From UBA12170 sp964293475 (GTDB lineage Bacteria > Bacteroidota > Bacteroidia > Bacteroidales > UBA12170), in NCBI GenBank assembly GCA_964293475.1, contig CAXYYJ010000014.1, forward strand, positions 1 to 64,000: a stretch of DNA of 64,000 bases, read 5' to 3'. A program made the translations under genes and the position numbers. The notes under the pieces are model-generated. The model did no database searches. It was given only the letters and a program-made list of their open reading frames with translations, and had not been told where the DNA came from. Numbering within the stretch: the first letter of the stretch is position 1; every line of letters begins with the position of its first letter. This document shows positions 7,348 to 16,235 of this stretch, piece by piece.

Positions 7348-8332
7348 TACTGAATTTGCCAACCCTGAGCTTTTCTGGTTATTCCTTCTCATACCAGCCT
7401 TAGTGGCCTGGTATATCTGGAAATACCGCGAGAACTATTCAAAAATGACCATTTCGGGGCTCAGCCATTTCAAGGGAGCTCCGGTTACCTTGCGCCAACG
7501 ATTTATCCACTTGCCTTTTGTGCTTAAAATTCTGGTTTTGTCGCTTTTAATTGTGGCATTAACACGTCCGCAAAGCAGCAGCGAAAGAGAAGATGTGTCT
7601 ATCGAAGGTATCGATATCATGATGGCCATAGATATTTCGAGCAGTATGCTTGCCCAGGATCTTCAGCCCAACAGGCTCGAAGCCAGTAAAAAAGTGGCCA
7701 TCGATTTTGCCAAAGGCCGTCCGAACGATCGAATGGGGCTCGTCATCTTCAGCGGGGAGGCTTTCACCCAATGTCCTCTCACCACCGACCATCAGGTGCT
7801 CGAACACCTGTTTACCGAAGCGCGCAGTGGAATGATAGAAGATGGAACCGCCATTGGCGACGGATTGGCCACAGCCATCAGCCGGCTCAAAGACAGTCAG
7901 GCCATTAGCAAGGTCATCATTCTCATTACCGATGGAGTGAGCAATATGGGAGCTCTCGATGCTTCCTCTGCTGCCGAAATAGCCAAACTTTATGGCATTC
8001 GCGTTTACACCATTGGCGTGGGAACCATGGGAACTGCCCCCTATCCTGTTCAAACTCCCTTTGGGGTTCAAATGCAGCAGGTTGAAGTTAAGATTGACGA
8101 GTTATTATTGCAGCAAGTAGCCGATTTAACCGATGGAAAATACTATCGCGCCACCAGCAATAAAAAGCTTCAGGAGATTTATCAGGACATTGATGCTTTA
8201 GAAAAATCGAAAATCGATGTCACCGTTTTCAGTAAAAAGAGCGAAGAATTCCATCGTTGGGTTTTGGCCGCCGCCTTGCTGTTCCTGCTCATGATTATTT
8301 TAAAATACACCTGGTTAAAAACATTACCATAA
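7337..8332 (+). CDS. batA: Aerotolerance protein BatA (VWA domain)
   Basis: BatA is an inner-membrane protein with a VWA domain. The 331 aa product has an N-terminal membrane segment (ELFWLFLLIPALVAWYIW), a second hydrophobic stretch near 55-75, and a VWA domain whose metal-binding DxSxS motif is DISSS in MMAIDISSSMLAQD. It ends with a C-terminal span (WVLAAALLFLLMIILKY). The conserved ITDG of the VWA fold is in LITDGVSNMG. The Bat locus is linked in Bacteroides to oxygen tolerance, though its biochemistry is unsettled. The ATG at 7337 overlaps the upstream stop and is preceded by a strong Shine-Dalgarno. It is probably activated by the operon MoxR. Confidence 0.95.
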   Translation: MFHNTEFANPELFWLFLLIPALVAWYIWKYRENYSKMTISGLSHFKGAPVTLRQRFIHLPFVLKILVLSLLIVALTRPQSSSEREDVSIEGIDIMMAIDISSSMLAQDLQPNRLEASKKVAIDFAKGRPNDRMGLVIFSGEAFTQCPLTTDHQVLEHLFTEARSGMIEDGTAIGDGLATAISRLKDSQAISKVIILITDGVSNMGALDASSAAEIAKLYGIRVYTIGVGTMGTAPYPVQTPFGVQMQQVEVKIDELLLQQVADLTDGKYYRATSNKKLQEIYQDIDALEKSKIDVTVFSKKSEEFHRWVLAAALLFLLMIILKYTWLKTLP

Positions 8333-8342
8333 AATTTTGCAA

Positions 8343-9401
8343 ATGATAAAATTTGAAGACATAAGCTTTTTGTATGGATTGATTGCCATTCCAATTTTCT
8401 TTGTGCTTTTCTATTATATGATATTGCAAAGAAAAGCCCGATTGAAAAAACTGGGAGATTTGTGGCTGGTAAAACGACTTATGCCCGAACAGCCTACCTC
8501 CAAACTGTGGTGGAAATTTACCACCTGGATTTTTATCTATGCCCTTTTAGTGGTTGGATTGGCCAACCCACAAATTGGAAGTAAACTCGAACAGGTTGAA
8601 AGAGAAGGAGTTGATCTTATGATAGCTCTCGATGTGTCCAACAGTATGCTGGCCGAAGATATCAAACCCAACCGCCTGGAACGAGCCAAACAAGCCATCT
8701 CTAAATTGGTGGATAATTTGCAGGGCGACAGAATCGGGATTGTGGTTTTTGCCGGACGTGCCTACACGCAGCTGCCCATCACCTCCGACTACAGCGCCGC
8801 CAAGCTTTTTATCAATACCATCGACACCGATGTGGTACCCACACAGGGAACCAGCATAGGACAGGCCATCAGCCTGAGCATGGAAGCCTTCAACAACAGT
8901 AAACAAGAGAAAGCCATCATTGTGATAACCGATGGTGAAGACCATGAAGACGATCCAGTTTCCGCTGCCGAAGAAGCCGTGGAAAATAACATAAGTGTAT
9001 ACACCATTGGTATCGGACTGCCCGAAGGAGCCCCCATTCCTGTTTACAGCAATGGAACCCAGGTGGGATACAAAAAAGACATCAGTGGAAAAACTGTGGT
9101 CACCAAGCTCGACGAAGTCACCCTTCAAAAAGTTGCTGCTGCGGGAAATGGCATTTATGTGAGAGCCAACAATACTTCAGCTGGTTTACAGGATGTGTTC
9201 GACCGCATTAATAAAATGGAGAAACAGAAATACGAGTCGAAGATTTTCTCCGATTACGAAGATAGGTTTCAATATTTTATTGGGTTGGCTTTTCTTTTGC
9301 TTGTTCTGGATGTCTTTATCACCGATAAAAGAAGCAAATGGGCCGACCGGTTCAATTTTTTTCAAATTAAAAACCCCAACGACAATGAAAATCAGATATA
9401 A
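8343..9401 (+). CDS. batB: Aerotolerance protein BatB (VWA domain)
   Basis: This is the second VWA protein of the cluster, 352 aa, with the same plan as BatA: two N-terminal hydrophobic segments, a VWA domain and a C-terminal span near residues 310-330. The metal-site motif is DVSNS in LMIALDVSNSMLAED, and VITDGEDHEDD supplies the second conserved acidic loop. An in-frame TTG at 8337 could add two residues, but the ATG at 8343 is the likelier start. It follows batA by 10 bp, and its last codons overlap the batC start by 17 bp. BatA and BatB probably interact in the membrane. Confidence 0.95.
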   Translation: MIKFEDISFLYGLIAIPIFFVLFYYMILQRKARLKKLGDLWLVKRLMPEQPTSKLWWKFTTWIFIYALLVVGLANPQIGSKLEQVEREGVDLMIALDVSNSMLAEDIKPNRLERAKQAISKLVDNLQGDRIGIVVFAGRAYTQLPITSDYSAAKLFINTIDTDVVPTQGTSIGQAISLSMEAFNNSKQEKAIIVITDGEDHEDDPVSAAEEAVENNISVYTIGIGLPEGAPIPVYSNGTQVGYKKDISGKTVVTKLDEVTLQKVAAAGNGIYVRANNTSAGLQDVFDRINKMEKQKYESKIFSDYEDRFQYFIGLAFLLLVLDVFITDKRSKWADRFNFFQIKNPNDNENQI

Positions 9402-10152
9402 TCAATGGATATTTATCGCGCTTCTGGGCTTGTTGTCATCGAATATATGGGCTCAAAGCGACAAGAAATTAGTTCGCGAAGGAAACAAGGAGTTTTCAAA
9501 TGGAAATTTCAGCGAAGCCGAGATAAAATACCGCAAGGCTATTGAAAAAAATCCCGCTAAAACCAATGCCCAGTTCAATTTGGGCGATGCCTTGTACAAG
9601 CAGGAAAATTATGAAAAGGCTGCAGAATCTTTTTCCAAAGTTCCTGTGGAGAATGCCACTGCCGAGGACAAATCGAACACCCAGTACAATCTCGGGAATT
9701 CCTATCTGAAAGCTGGTAAGCTCGACGAGAGCATTGCAAGTTATAAGGAAGCACTCAAGCTAAATCCCAAAAACGAAAATGCCCGCTATAACCTGGAGTA
9801 TGCCCGTCAGAAACAGAAAAAGCAGGAAGAGAACAAAGACCAGAATCAGGATAAAAACCAGGACAAGAATCAGGATCAAAATCAGGATCAGCAGCAGCAG
9901 GATCAAAATCAGGACCAGCAGCAGGATCAGAAACAGGATCAGCAGCAAGACCAACAGCAGCAAAACGAGCAGCAAAACAGCAAGGATAGCAAACAGGGTC
10001 AGCAAAACGAGCAGCAAGCCCAAAAAATCAGCAAGAAAGATGCTGAGCGAATGCTCGATGCGCTGAAGAACAACGAAAAAAAGACCTTAGAAAAGATAAA
10101 TAAAGAGAAAAAGCAAAATGCTAAGGTCATAAAATCGGAAAAGGACTGGTAA
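9385..10152 (+). CDS. batC: Aerotolerance TPR protein BatC with Gln/Asp-rich tail
   Basis: The 255 aa product begins with a signal peptide (MKIRYNQWIFIALLGLLSSNIWAQ). TPR helices from about 28 to 140 follow (NAQFNLGDALYKQENYEKAA, then NTQYNLGNSYLKAGKLDESI), which makes it a periplasmic scaffold. From about 150 to 212 the sequence collapses to Gln, Asp, Asn and Lys, encoded by repeated CAGGAT/CAGCAG-type hexamers. A charged tail follows (KKDAERMLDALKNNEKK). The start at 9385, inside the end of batB, is chosen for its signal peptide; longer in-frame versions begin within batB and are implausible. The repeat tract is the most variable-looking part of the operon. Confidence 0.93.
   Translation: MKIRYNQWIFIALLGLLSSNIWAQSDKKLVREGNKEFSNGNFSEAEIKYRKAIEKNPAKTNAQFNLGDALYKQENYEKAAESFSKVPVENATAEDKSNTQYNLGNSYLKAGKLDESIASYKEALKLNPKNENARYNLEYARQKQKKQEENKDQNQDKNQDKNQDQNQDQQQQDQNQDQQQDQKQDQQQDQQQQNEQQNSKDSKQGQQNEQQAQKISKKDAERMLDALKNNEKKTLEKINKEKKQNAKVIKSEKDW
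9838..10020 (+). repeat. In-frame hexanucleotide-like array in batC
   Basis: Imperfect reiterations of CAGGAT, AATCAG and CAGCAG encode a Gln/Asp/Asn tract of about 60 residues. Repeat units are multiples of 3 bp, so slippage would alter length without shifting frame. Because the DNA is repetitive, several other frames stay open here; these are not genes. Confidence 0.7.
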
Positions 10153-10239
10153 TGAGCTGGTTAAAATTGTATTTTAGAGTATTTTAGGAATTGTTTGGGT
10201 AATGATTACTTTTGCAAATTAAAATAGAGAATAGGAAAA

Positions 10240-12093
10240 ATGAAACGAATTGTTCTGTTATTGATCGTTGTTTTAAGTTTTGCCGGATTGTCACTAAGAG
10301 CCGATGAGGTAGATTTTAAAGTCTCTGCACCAGCTCAGGTGAGCATGGGCGAGCGTTTTCGTGTTACCTATCAGATAAATGCCGAAATTGATGAATTTAC
10401 GCCCCCATCGTTCAATGGGTTCAATATTTTGAGTGGCCCCAGCAAGGGTCAAAACAGCAGCATCCAGATTGTCAACGGAAAAGTAACCCAAAGCATCAGC
10501 ATCAGCTACACCTATATTCTTGCTGCAGCTAAGGAAGGCGAACTGGAATTGGCCGCGGCCACAGCAAGGGTGGGAAATAAAACCTATCAAACCAAATCGA
10601 AAAAGATTCAGGTATCGGCCTCCACAGCGCCAGCTCAAAATCAACAAAACAACACCCGTTCCGAAACCGATTCACAGGGGCAGCTCAAAGCCGACGATGT
10701 TTACATCAAAGCGTTTGTAAACAAGAAAAGTGTTACTCTGGGCGAGCAGCTCATAGTCACCTACAGAATTTATACCAAGGTCCCCGTGAGCAATTTAAGC
10801 ATCGATAAGCAATCGGCTTTTGGTGGATTTTGGAGCGTAGATTTATTGGAGAACGATGGAAATTTAAAGCAATCTACCGAAGTGATTAATGGGGAAGAAT
10901 ATATTGTAGCCGATTTGAAAAAAGCAGCCCTTTTCCCCCAAAAAACCGGAGAGCTCGAAATTGATGCCATGACCCTGAACTGCCTGGTTCAGGTACAAAC
11001 CGGTAAAAAGAGAACCACTTCCAACGACCCGTTTTTCGATAGTTTTTTCAACGATCCCTTCTTTAGCAACAGTTTTAGAAATGTTGAGAAATCGCTGGTT
11101 TCAAATAAGTTAAAAGTGGTGGTTAAAGATTTGCCGGCCAGCCAGAAACCTGTTTCATTTACAGGCGCTGTTGGTCAATTTTCCTTAGGCTCCAATATTG
11201 ACCACAAGGAAGTTTCGGCCAACGAAGCCATCACCATTAAATATACCATTAGCGGAAATGGAAACATCGATTTGTTGCCTGACCTGAATGCTAAGTTTCC
11301 GGCAGATTTCGAGGTTTACGACCCAAAGATTTCAATAAAAACCAAGAAAGAAAAGGATGGAATATCGGGGTACAAAACCTATGAATATACTGTAATTCCA
11401 AGAAGTGCAGGTGATTACGAAATTCCTTCGGTGGTTTTCTCCTACTTTGATCCTGCAAAGAATTCCTATATTGAGCTCACCAGCGACAACTATGAGGTTA
11501 AAGTTGATAAATCAACCCAATCGGGACAGCAAAATATTACTTACGGTGGCGATTCCAAACAGGACATCCGGTATTTGGGAAACGATATTCAATACATCTT
11601 TTTAATGCCTTTTCAGGTAGAGCCTTTCGAGCATTTTTTCTTCGGGAGCTGGTCATTCTTTTTGCTTCTGTTAACGCCTTTGATTTTGGCTTTGCTCATT
11701 TATTTTGTTTGGAAACATGAGAAAAAGAAAAGGGGAAACACCCATCTCATGCGTAACAAGAATGCCACAAAAATGGCAAAAAGGAGACTGAAAAAAGCCC
11801 ACGATTTTATGAAAGCCCGACAAGAAACAGTGTTTTATAACGAAATGGCTCAGGCACTTTGGGGTTATGTAAGCGATAAATTCAATATTCCCCTTTCGGA
11901 ATTGTCCATTAACAGTGTTTCTGAAAAACTGACATCAAAAGGCGTTGCTGAGCCTATTATTCACGAGTTTGTCTCAACTTTGAACAATTGCGAGTTTGCC
12001 CGCTTTGCTCCCGGCGATAAGGAATCGATGATGGAAAATGTTTACCAGCAAGGGTTCTCCATTATGAGTAAGATAGAAGATGAGTTAAAATAG
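10240..12093 (+). CDS. batD: Aerotolerance protein BatD
   Basis: The 617 aa protein has a signal peptide (MKRIVLLLIVVLSFAGLSLRA). A long periplasmic region of immunoglobulin-like beta domains spans about 22-465, including a Phe/Asp-rich loop (DPFFDSFFNDPFFSNSF). A membrane span (FFLLLLTPLILALLIYFVWK) and a basic cytoplasmic tail of about 130 residues follow. This matches the BatD family (oxygen-tolerance protein). It sits 87 bp after batC and 53 bp before batE. It presumably forms an envelope-spanning complex with BatA, B, C and E; that is inferred from the conserved gene order, since the molecular function of Bat proteins is not established. Confidence 0.94.
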   Translation: MKRIVLLLIVVLSFAGLSLRADEVDFKVSAPAQVSMGERFRVTYQINAEIDEFTPPSFNGFNILSGPSKGQNSSIQIVNGKVTQSISISYTYILAAAKEGELELAAATARVGNKTYQTKSKKIQVSASTAPAQNQQNNTRSETDSQGQLKADDVYIKAFVNKKSVTLGEQLIVTYRIYTKVPVSNLSIDKQSAFGGFWSVDLLENDGNLKQSTEVINGEEYIVADLKKAALFPQKTGELEIDAMTLNCLVQVQTGKKRTTSNDPFFDSFFNDPFFSNSFRNVEKSLVSNKLKVVVKDLPASQKPVSFTGAVGQFSLGSNIDHKEVSANEAITIKYTISGNGNIDLLPDLNAKFPADFEVYDPKISIKTKKEKDGISGYKTYEYTVIPRSAGDYEIPSVVFSYFDPAKNSYIELTSDNYEVKVDKSTQSGQQNITYGGDSKQDIRYLGNDIQYIFLMPFQVEPFEHFFFGSWSFFLLLLTPLILALLIYFVWKHEKKKRGNTHLMRNKNATKMAKRRLKKAHDFMKARQETVFYNEMAQALWGYVSDKFNIPLSELSINSVSEKLTSKGVAEPIIHEFVSTLNNCEFARFAPGDKESMMENVYQQGFSIMSKIEDELK

Positions 12094-12146
12094 ATTTATG
12101 CAAAACCAGTGTTTTATTCTTAATGATAATTTTAAAAGGTTAATAC

Positions 12147-12905
12147 ATGAAAATTAAGCATTTCGTTGGGTATTTGTTCATTCTGCTGGCGTTACCGGCC
12201 ATGTCGCAGGATTTTAGCTCCAAGCTTTTGAAAGCACAGGATTCTTATGCCAGATCGCAGTTCGATTCAGCGGCCTTAATTTATCAGTCAATCATTGACG
12301 GAGGTTACCAATCGCCAGAATTATACTACAATCTTGGCAATTCCTATTATAAACTCGGAGAAATCCCAAGTGCCATTCTTTATTACGAAAAAGCTGCCAA
12401 GCTAAACCCAAACGACGAGAACATTCAACACAATCTGGAGCTTTGTAACTCCATGATTCCAGATAGAATTGACCAGTTGCCGCAACTTTTTTTCGTGAAG
12501 TGGTACGTGAGCCTGTATAACTATTTCCCCATTGATACCTGGGCCTATATTGGAATTTTATTGATTTCGTTATTCAGCATTTTTTTATTGGTTTTTTTGC
12601 TAAGCGACAGGCTGTTCATGAAAAAACTGGGATTCTGGTTCTCCGGATTTATGTTAATTCTTGCCTTGTTTGCATTTTTTCTTACATATCAAAAGTACAG
12701 CTCCTTTAAAAAACACAACGAAGCCATTATTTTTACGCCCAGTATTACTGTTAAAAGCTCCCCGGCTCAAAACAGCGTCGACCTTTTTGTTTTGCACGAA
12801 GGAACCAAAGTAACTATTTTGGATCAGGTGAGCGGGTGGAAGAAAGTAAAAATTCAGAACGGAAGTATCGGTTGGATTGAGGGGGATAAGCTGGAAATTA
12901 TCTGA
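12147..12905 (+). CDS. batE: Aerotolerance protein BatE (TPR and SH3 domains)
   Basis: The 252 aa product carries a signal peptide ending AMSQ, then two TPR units (about 45-110, with YYNLGNSYYKLGEIPSAILY). Two membrane spans follow (about 132-152 and 156-178), then a C-terminal bacterial SH3 domain (about 192-252) ending GSIGWIEGDKLEII. This arrangement is the standard one for BatE. It closes the operon. A weak terminator candidate follows at 12915. The SH3 domain would face the periplasm and could bind cell-wall or partner peptides; that is inference. Confidence 0.92.
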   Translation: MKIKHFVGYLFILLALPAMSQDFSSKLLKAQDSYARSQFDSAALIYQSIIDGGYQSPELYYNLGNSYYKLGEIPSAILYYEKAAKLNPNDENIQHNLELCNSMIPDRIDQLPQLFFVKWYVSLYNYFPIDTWAYIGILLISLFSIFLLVFLLSDRLFMKKLGFWFSGFMLILALFAFFLTYQKYSSFKKHNEAIIFTPSITVKSSPAQNSVDLFVLHEGTKVTILDQVSGWKKVKIQNGSIGWIEGDKLEII

Positions 12906-12914
12906 TTTTATACC

Positions 12915-12945
12915 CCGATTTATTACATTTTTTATCGGTTTTTTT
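12915..12945 (+). terminator. Weak terminator candidate after batE
   Basis: CCGAT (12915-12919) pairs with ATCGG (12934-12938), followed by seven T. The stem is only 5 bp with a 14-nt loop, so confidence is limited. The rest of the gap to 13351 is AT-rich, with no recognised gene and no exact TAnnTTTG element. Confidence 0.4.
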
Positions 12946-13351
12946 GGTTTTTGTTGCCATTTCGTAGTCAAATCGCAATACACTGCTCGTTGGAACCATT
13001 AAATTTATTGAAAAAAATGGCTTTTTAGGCCCGAAAATCTACCTTTTCTGGGGGCTTTGGCAGGTTTTTCTATCAATTATATCTCAGAAAAACACTGAAA
13101 CTTTTTTATCCAGTTTCTGCAACTGTAACTAACATAAATAGAGATATTTGGATAATAAAAAAACAATGATTAAGGTTAAAATAGACCATCTTCTCTGCAC
13201 TTTTTCTTTATCTTCAGACCGAGGCATCCAAAAACCTTAAATATTGTTAAAACAAAATGAGCTGGAAAGTTTGTTATCATTCAAATTTAATGTAACTTGT
13301 GCCACTATTTTAGAATCATTCAGAAAACAGTACAAATAAAAACAAGTGGGT

Positions 13352-16213
13352 ATGAAAAATAGATTTTTACAATTTACCTTTTTAGTTTTTCTTACAGGAT
13401 TAGCAACAGCAGTATTTGCAATCCAATTTGATGGCGGCCAAAATACAACTTCTTCGAAGAAAATGAAATCCGGAGAGTATTTGCACAAGATAAGAAGTAA
13501 CCAAAACACAGGTATGATTTCTGTATCGGATGTCATCAATGCAAGAAAAGCTTCTCAGGAGTTAAGTTCCAACAAAGGGGCACAAGCTGCTTACGAGTGG
13601 AGTTCTTTAGGTCCTTTGAATATGGCCGGTCCAACCAAAGCAGTGATTATTGACAACAGAGATGCCAGTGGAAACACCATGTTTGTTGGAAGTACTTCCG
13701 GTGGTTTGTTCAAAACAACCAACTATGGTGCCACCTGGGAAAAAGTAACTATGGACAATGTGCTTAATGTGGCTACCATGTGTCAGTCGGCCAACGGTAC
13801 CGTTTATGTAGGAACCGGTGTTAGCCTTGAGCCTGCATCTGATGGTTTATCCGAAGGAAGCACTATCGGTAAAGGTATTTTTAAATCAACCTCGGGAGGT
13901 TCCTTCGAGCTTATGGCCGGAACTGCACCCACAGGATTTGATAGCAATGGCGAATGGTCATTTATTCAAAAAGTAGCCACCAATTCCAGCAACCATCTTT
14001 ATGCTGCCACAAACACCGGCTTAAAGTTTTTTGATGGATCTGCCTGGAGCTTTGCAAAAGCCGGATCACAGGAACTGCTCGGTATGAGCTGTGATATTGT
14101 TATTGGAGCCGACGTTATGGTAACTGCTGTTGCAGGAAAAACATACGTTTCCACTTCGGGAGCTACTGGCTTTGAACTTAAATCTGGCAGCGAAGACGAT
14201 GGCTTATTACCCGATGGTTCTTTCGGAAGCATTAAATTTGCCATTTCATCAAGCAATACAAATTATATCTATGCCAGCTATGTCACCCCAGCAGGCGCTC
14301 TTCACAATATTTATCTCTCCACCGATAAAGGAAATACCTGGCGCGTGGTTTATCCCGGCGGTTCTTCCTTAGGAGATATTTTCAGCGGTCAGGGACTTAG
14401 AAATAACGCCATTGCAGTTGACCCTACCAATGAGAAAACTGTTTACCTTGGTGCATATGATGTATATAAAGGCTATGAAGCCCAACCAACTGGATATTAT
14501 AGCTGGTCACAAATTACCAATGGTTTCGATAATCCTTATCCATCAATGGGAACTTCCAATTATGTTCATTTTGGTGTTAACAACCTTGTTTTCAATCCAG
14601 CCAAGCCCAATCATATTATTATTGCCAGCGATGGCGGTTTGAGCATTTCCAAAGATGGTTTTGGTAGCACTCAGGTATTAAACAGAGGTTATGTTTCAAG
14701 CGAGTATTTCACCATCAACTCATCAAAAAGTGGTGTGGTTACAGCTGGTGCTCATTTCAATGGCCTTCACCTGATTTACGATAACGGAGCCAATCAGGCA
14801 ATTGAATTATTGAGTGGTTTTGGTGCTCCAAGCCCCGAAACAGGCGGCTTTAGTTATATCAGCTTTATCAACCCGGAATTCTATGTAGTTTCTACTGCCG
14901 AAGGCACTTTTGCCAGAACAGAAGACGAAGGTGAAAACCTTAGTTCCGATATTCTTTCAGGAATAACACTGGGAACAGAATTTATTACCCCCATGCTTAT
15001 CTGGGAAACCACCAACGACCCATTCCCTGTTGATTCTGCTGAGTTTGTTGCAAATTCAGACCTTACCACTGGTGATGAAGTTTGGGTAAAAAGTAATAAT
15101 TATGATTATCCATTTGTCGCTACACTTACAGCTCCTGTAGCCAATGGTGAAACTGTACTTATCCCCGATGTTGTTACAACTAAAAGCTTCATCGCAGTAG
15201 AAGGTAGTGCTACAGCAACAGCATTTGAAGGTGGTGTTTATATGACCACAGGAATGCTCGATTACACTGCATCGCCTGCATGGTGGCAAATTGGTGCAGT
15301 AGAAGGAATTCCTACCTGTATGGCTTATTCCAAAGATGCAAACTATTTATGGATTGGTACACTTGAAGGAAAACTCTACCGTCTTTCCAATATCGCCCGC
15401 GCCAATACTCAGGAAAAAGCAAGCATAACAAGCCCAGCTTGTATCATTGCCAATACTGAAATGGTTCTTACAACTACTCAAGCCATCACATCCATTGCAG
15501 TGGATCAGAAAAACAGCAATAATGTTATTTATACTCTGGGAAATTATGGTAACAACGCCTATGTATTCGCTTCAATCAATGGAATGAACGACAATCCAAC
15601 ATTTGCATCTATCCAGGGTAATTTACCTAAAATGCCTGTTTATGCATCTTCATTCGAAGTTAATAACGATGGCATGGTCTTCATAGGAACCGAAAACGGT
15701 CTTTTCTTTACCAATAATTTCGAAACCCAATCTGTATCATGGACCTACGAAAATTCCAGCTTTGGAAATGTTCCGGTATTTGCCATTAAACAACAAAATA
15801 TCAACTGGCCCTATACTGCTATGCCAATCGGAGATAGTTATCTGATTTATCCAGCTTCAAATAATTATGGTGCTATTTATATCGGTACTTTTGGTGCAGG
15901 TGCATATGTAACCCGCGATTTTGTTGGTTTCGATGAGTTTAATGAAAAACCAGTAAGTGCCAATGGCCTGAATATTTATCCAAACCCCGCAAATCAATCA
16001 GCTCAGGTTTCCTTTAAGGCATCTGCAGCTAATAATGGCATGGTTAATATTTATGACCTAAGTGGTAAATTGGTTTATCAGCAATCTGTGCAGGTACAGG
16101 CAGGTGCTAACACCGTTGACCTACAGATTTCTGATTTAGACAATGGATCCTATATTGTTAGAGTACAGGATGGTCAAAAGAATTATCAGTCAAAACTTGT
16201 GATTTCTAAATAG
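13352..16213 (+). CDS. T9SS-secreted protein with BNR/sortilin-like propeller repeats
   Basis: The 953 aa product has a signal peptide (MKNRFLQFTFLVFLTGLATAVFA). A large region follows with repeats typical of BNR/photosystem-II-stability/sortilin-like beta propellers, for example SGGLFKTTNYGATWEKV and YLSTDKGNTWRVV. It ends in a type A T9SS sorting domain (about 870-953) with core NIYPNPANQ and final SKLVISK. It should be exported to the cell surface or medium. The ATG at 13352 is preferred over a GTG two codons earlier because it opens the signal peptide. Its ligand or enzyme activity is unknown. The next gene, 22 bp downstream, encodes another T9SS cargo, so the two may be cotranscribed. 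Confidence 0.88.
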   Translation: MKNRFLQFTFLVFLTGLATAVFAIQFDGGQNTTSSKKMKSGEYLHKIRSNQNTGMISVSDVINARKASQELSSNKGAQAAYEWSSLGPLNMAGPTKAVIIDNRDASGNTMFVGSTSGGLFKTTNYGATWEKVTMDNVLNVATMCQSANGTVYVGTGVSLEPASDGLSEGSTIGKGIFKSTSGGSFELMAGTAPTGFDSNGEWSFIQKVATNSSNHLYAATNTGLKFFDGSAWSFAKAGSQELLGMSCDIVIGADVMVTAVAGKTYVSTSGATGFELKSGSEDDGLLPDGSFGSIKFAISSSNTNYIYASYVTPAGALHNIYLSTDKGNTWRVVYPGGSSLGDIFSGQGLRNNAIAVDPTNEKTVYLGAYDVYKGYEAQPTGYYSWSQITNGFDNPYPSMGTSNYVHFGVNNLVFNPAKPNHIIIASDGGLSISKDGFGSTQVLNRGYVSSEYFTINSSKSGVVTAGAHFNGLHLIYDNGANQAIELLSGFGAPSPETGGFSYISFINPEFYVVSTAEGTFARTEDEGENLSSDILSGITLGTEFITPMLIWETTNDPFPVDSAEFVANSDLTTGDEVWVKSNNYDYPFVATLTAPVANGETVLIPDVVTTKSFIAVEGSATATAFEGGVYMTTGMLDYTASPAWWQIGAVEGIPTCMAYSKDANYLWIGTLEGKLYRLSNIARANTQEKASITSPACIIANTEMVLTTTQAITSIAVDQKNSNNVIYTLGNYGNNAYVFASINGMNDNPTFASIQGNLPKMPVYASSFEVNNDGMVFIGTENGLFFTNNFETQSVSWTYENSSFGNVPVFAIKQQNINWPYTAMPIGDSYLIYPASNNYGAIYIGTFGAGAYVTRDFVGFDEFNEKPVSANGLNIYPNPANQSAQVSFKASAANNGMVNIYDLSGKLVYQQSVQVQAGANTVDLQISDLDNGSYIVRVQDGQKNYQSKLVISK

Positions 16214-16235
16214 TTTTTAATATTAAAATGATATA

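Noticed and set aside
9838..10020. Possible CRISPR-like array
   Set aside because: The repeats are in-frame coding hexamers without spacers, and no cas gene is present.
9760..10066. Open frames on both strands over the batC repeat (Leu/Ile-rich and Arg/Ser/Lys-rich)
   Set aside because: They arise from the hexamer repeats and have no start signals or conserved content.
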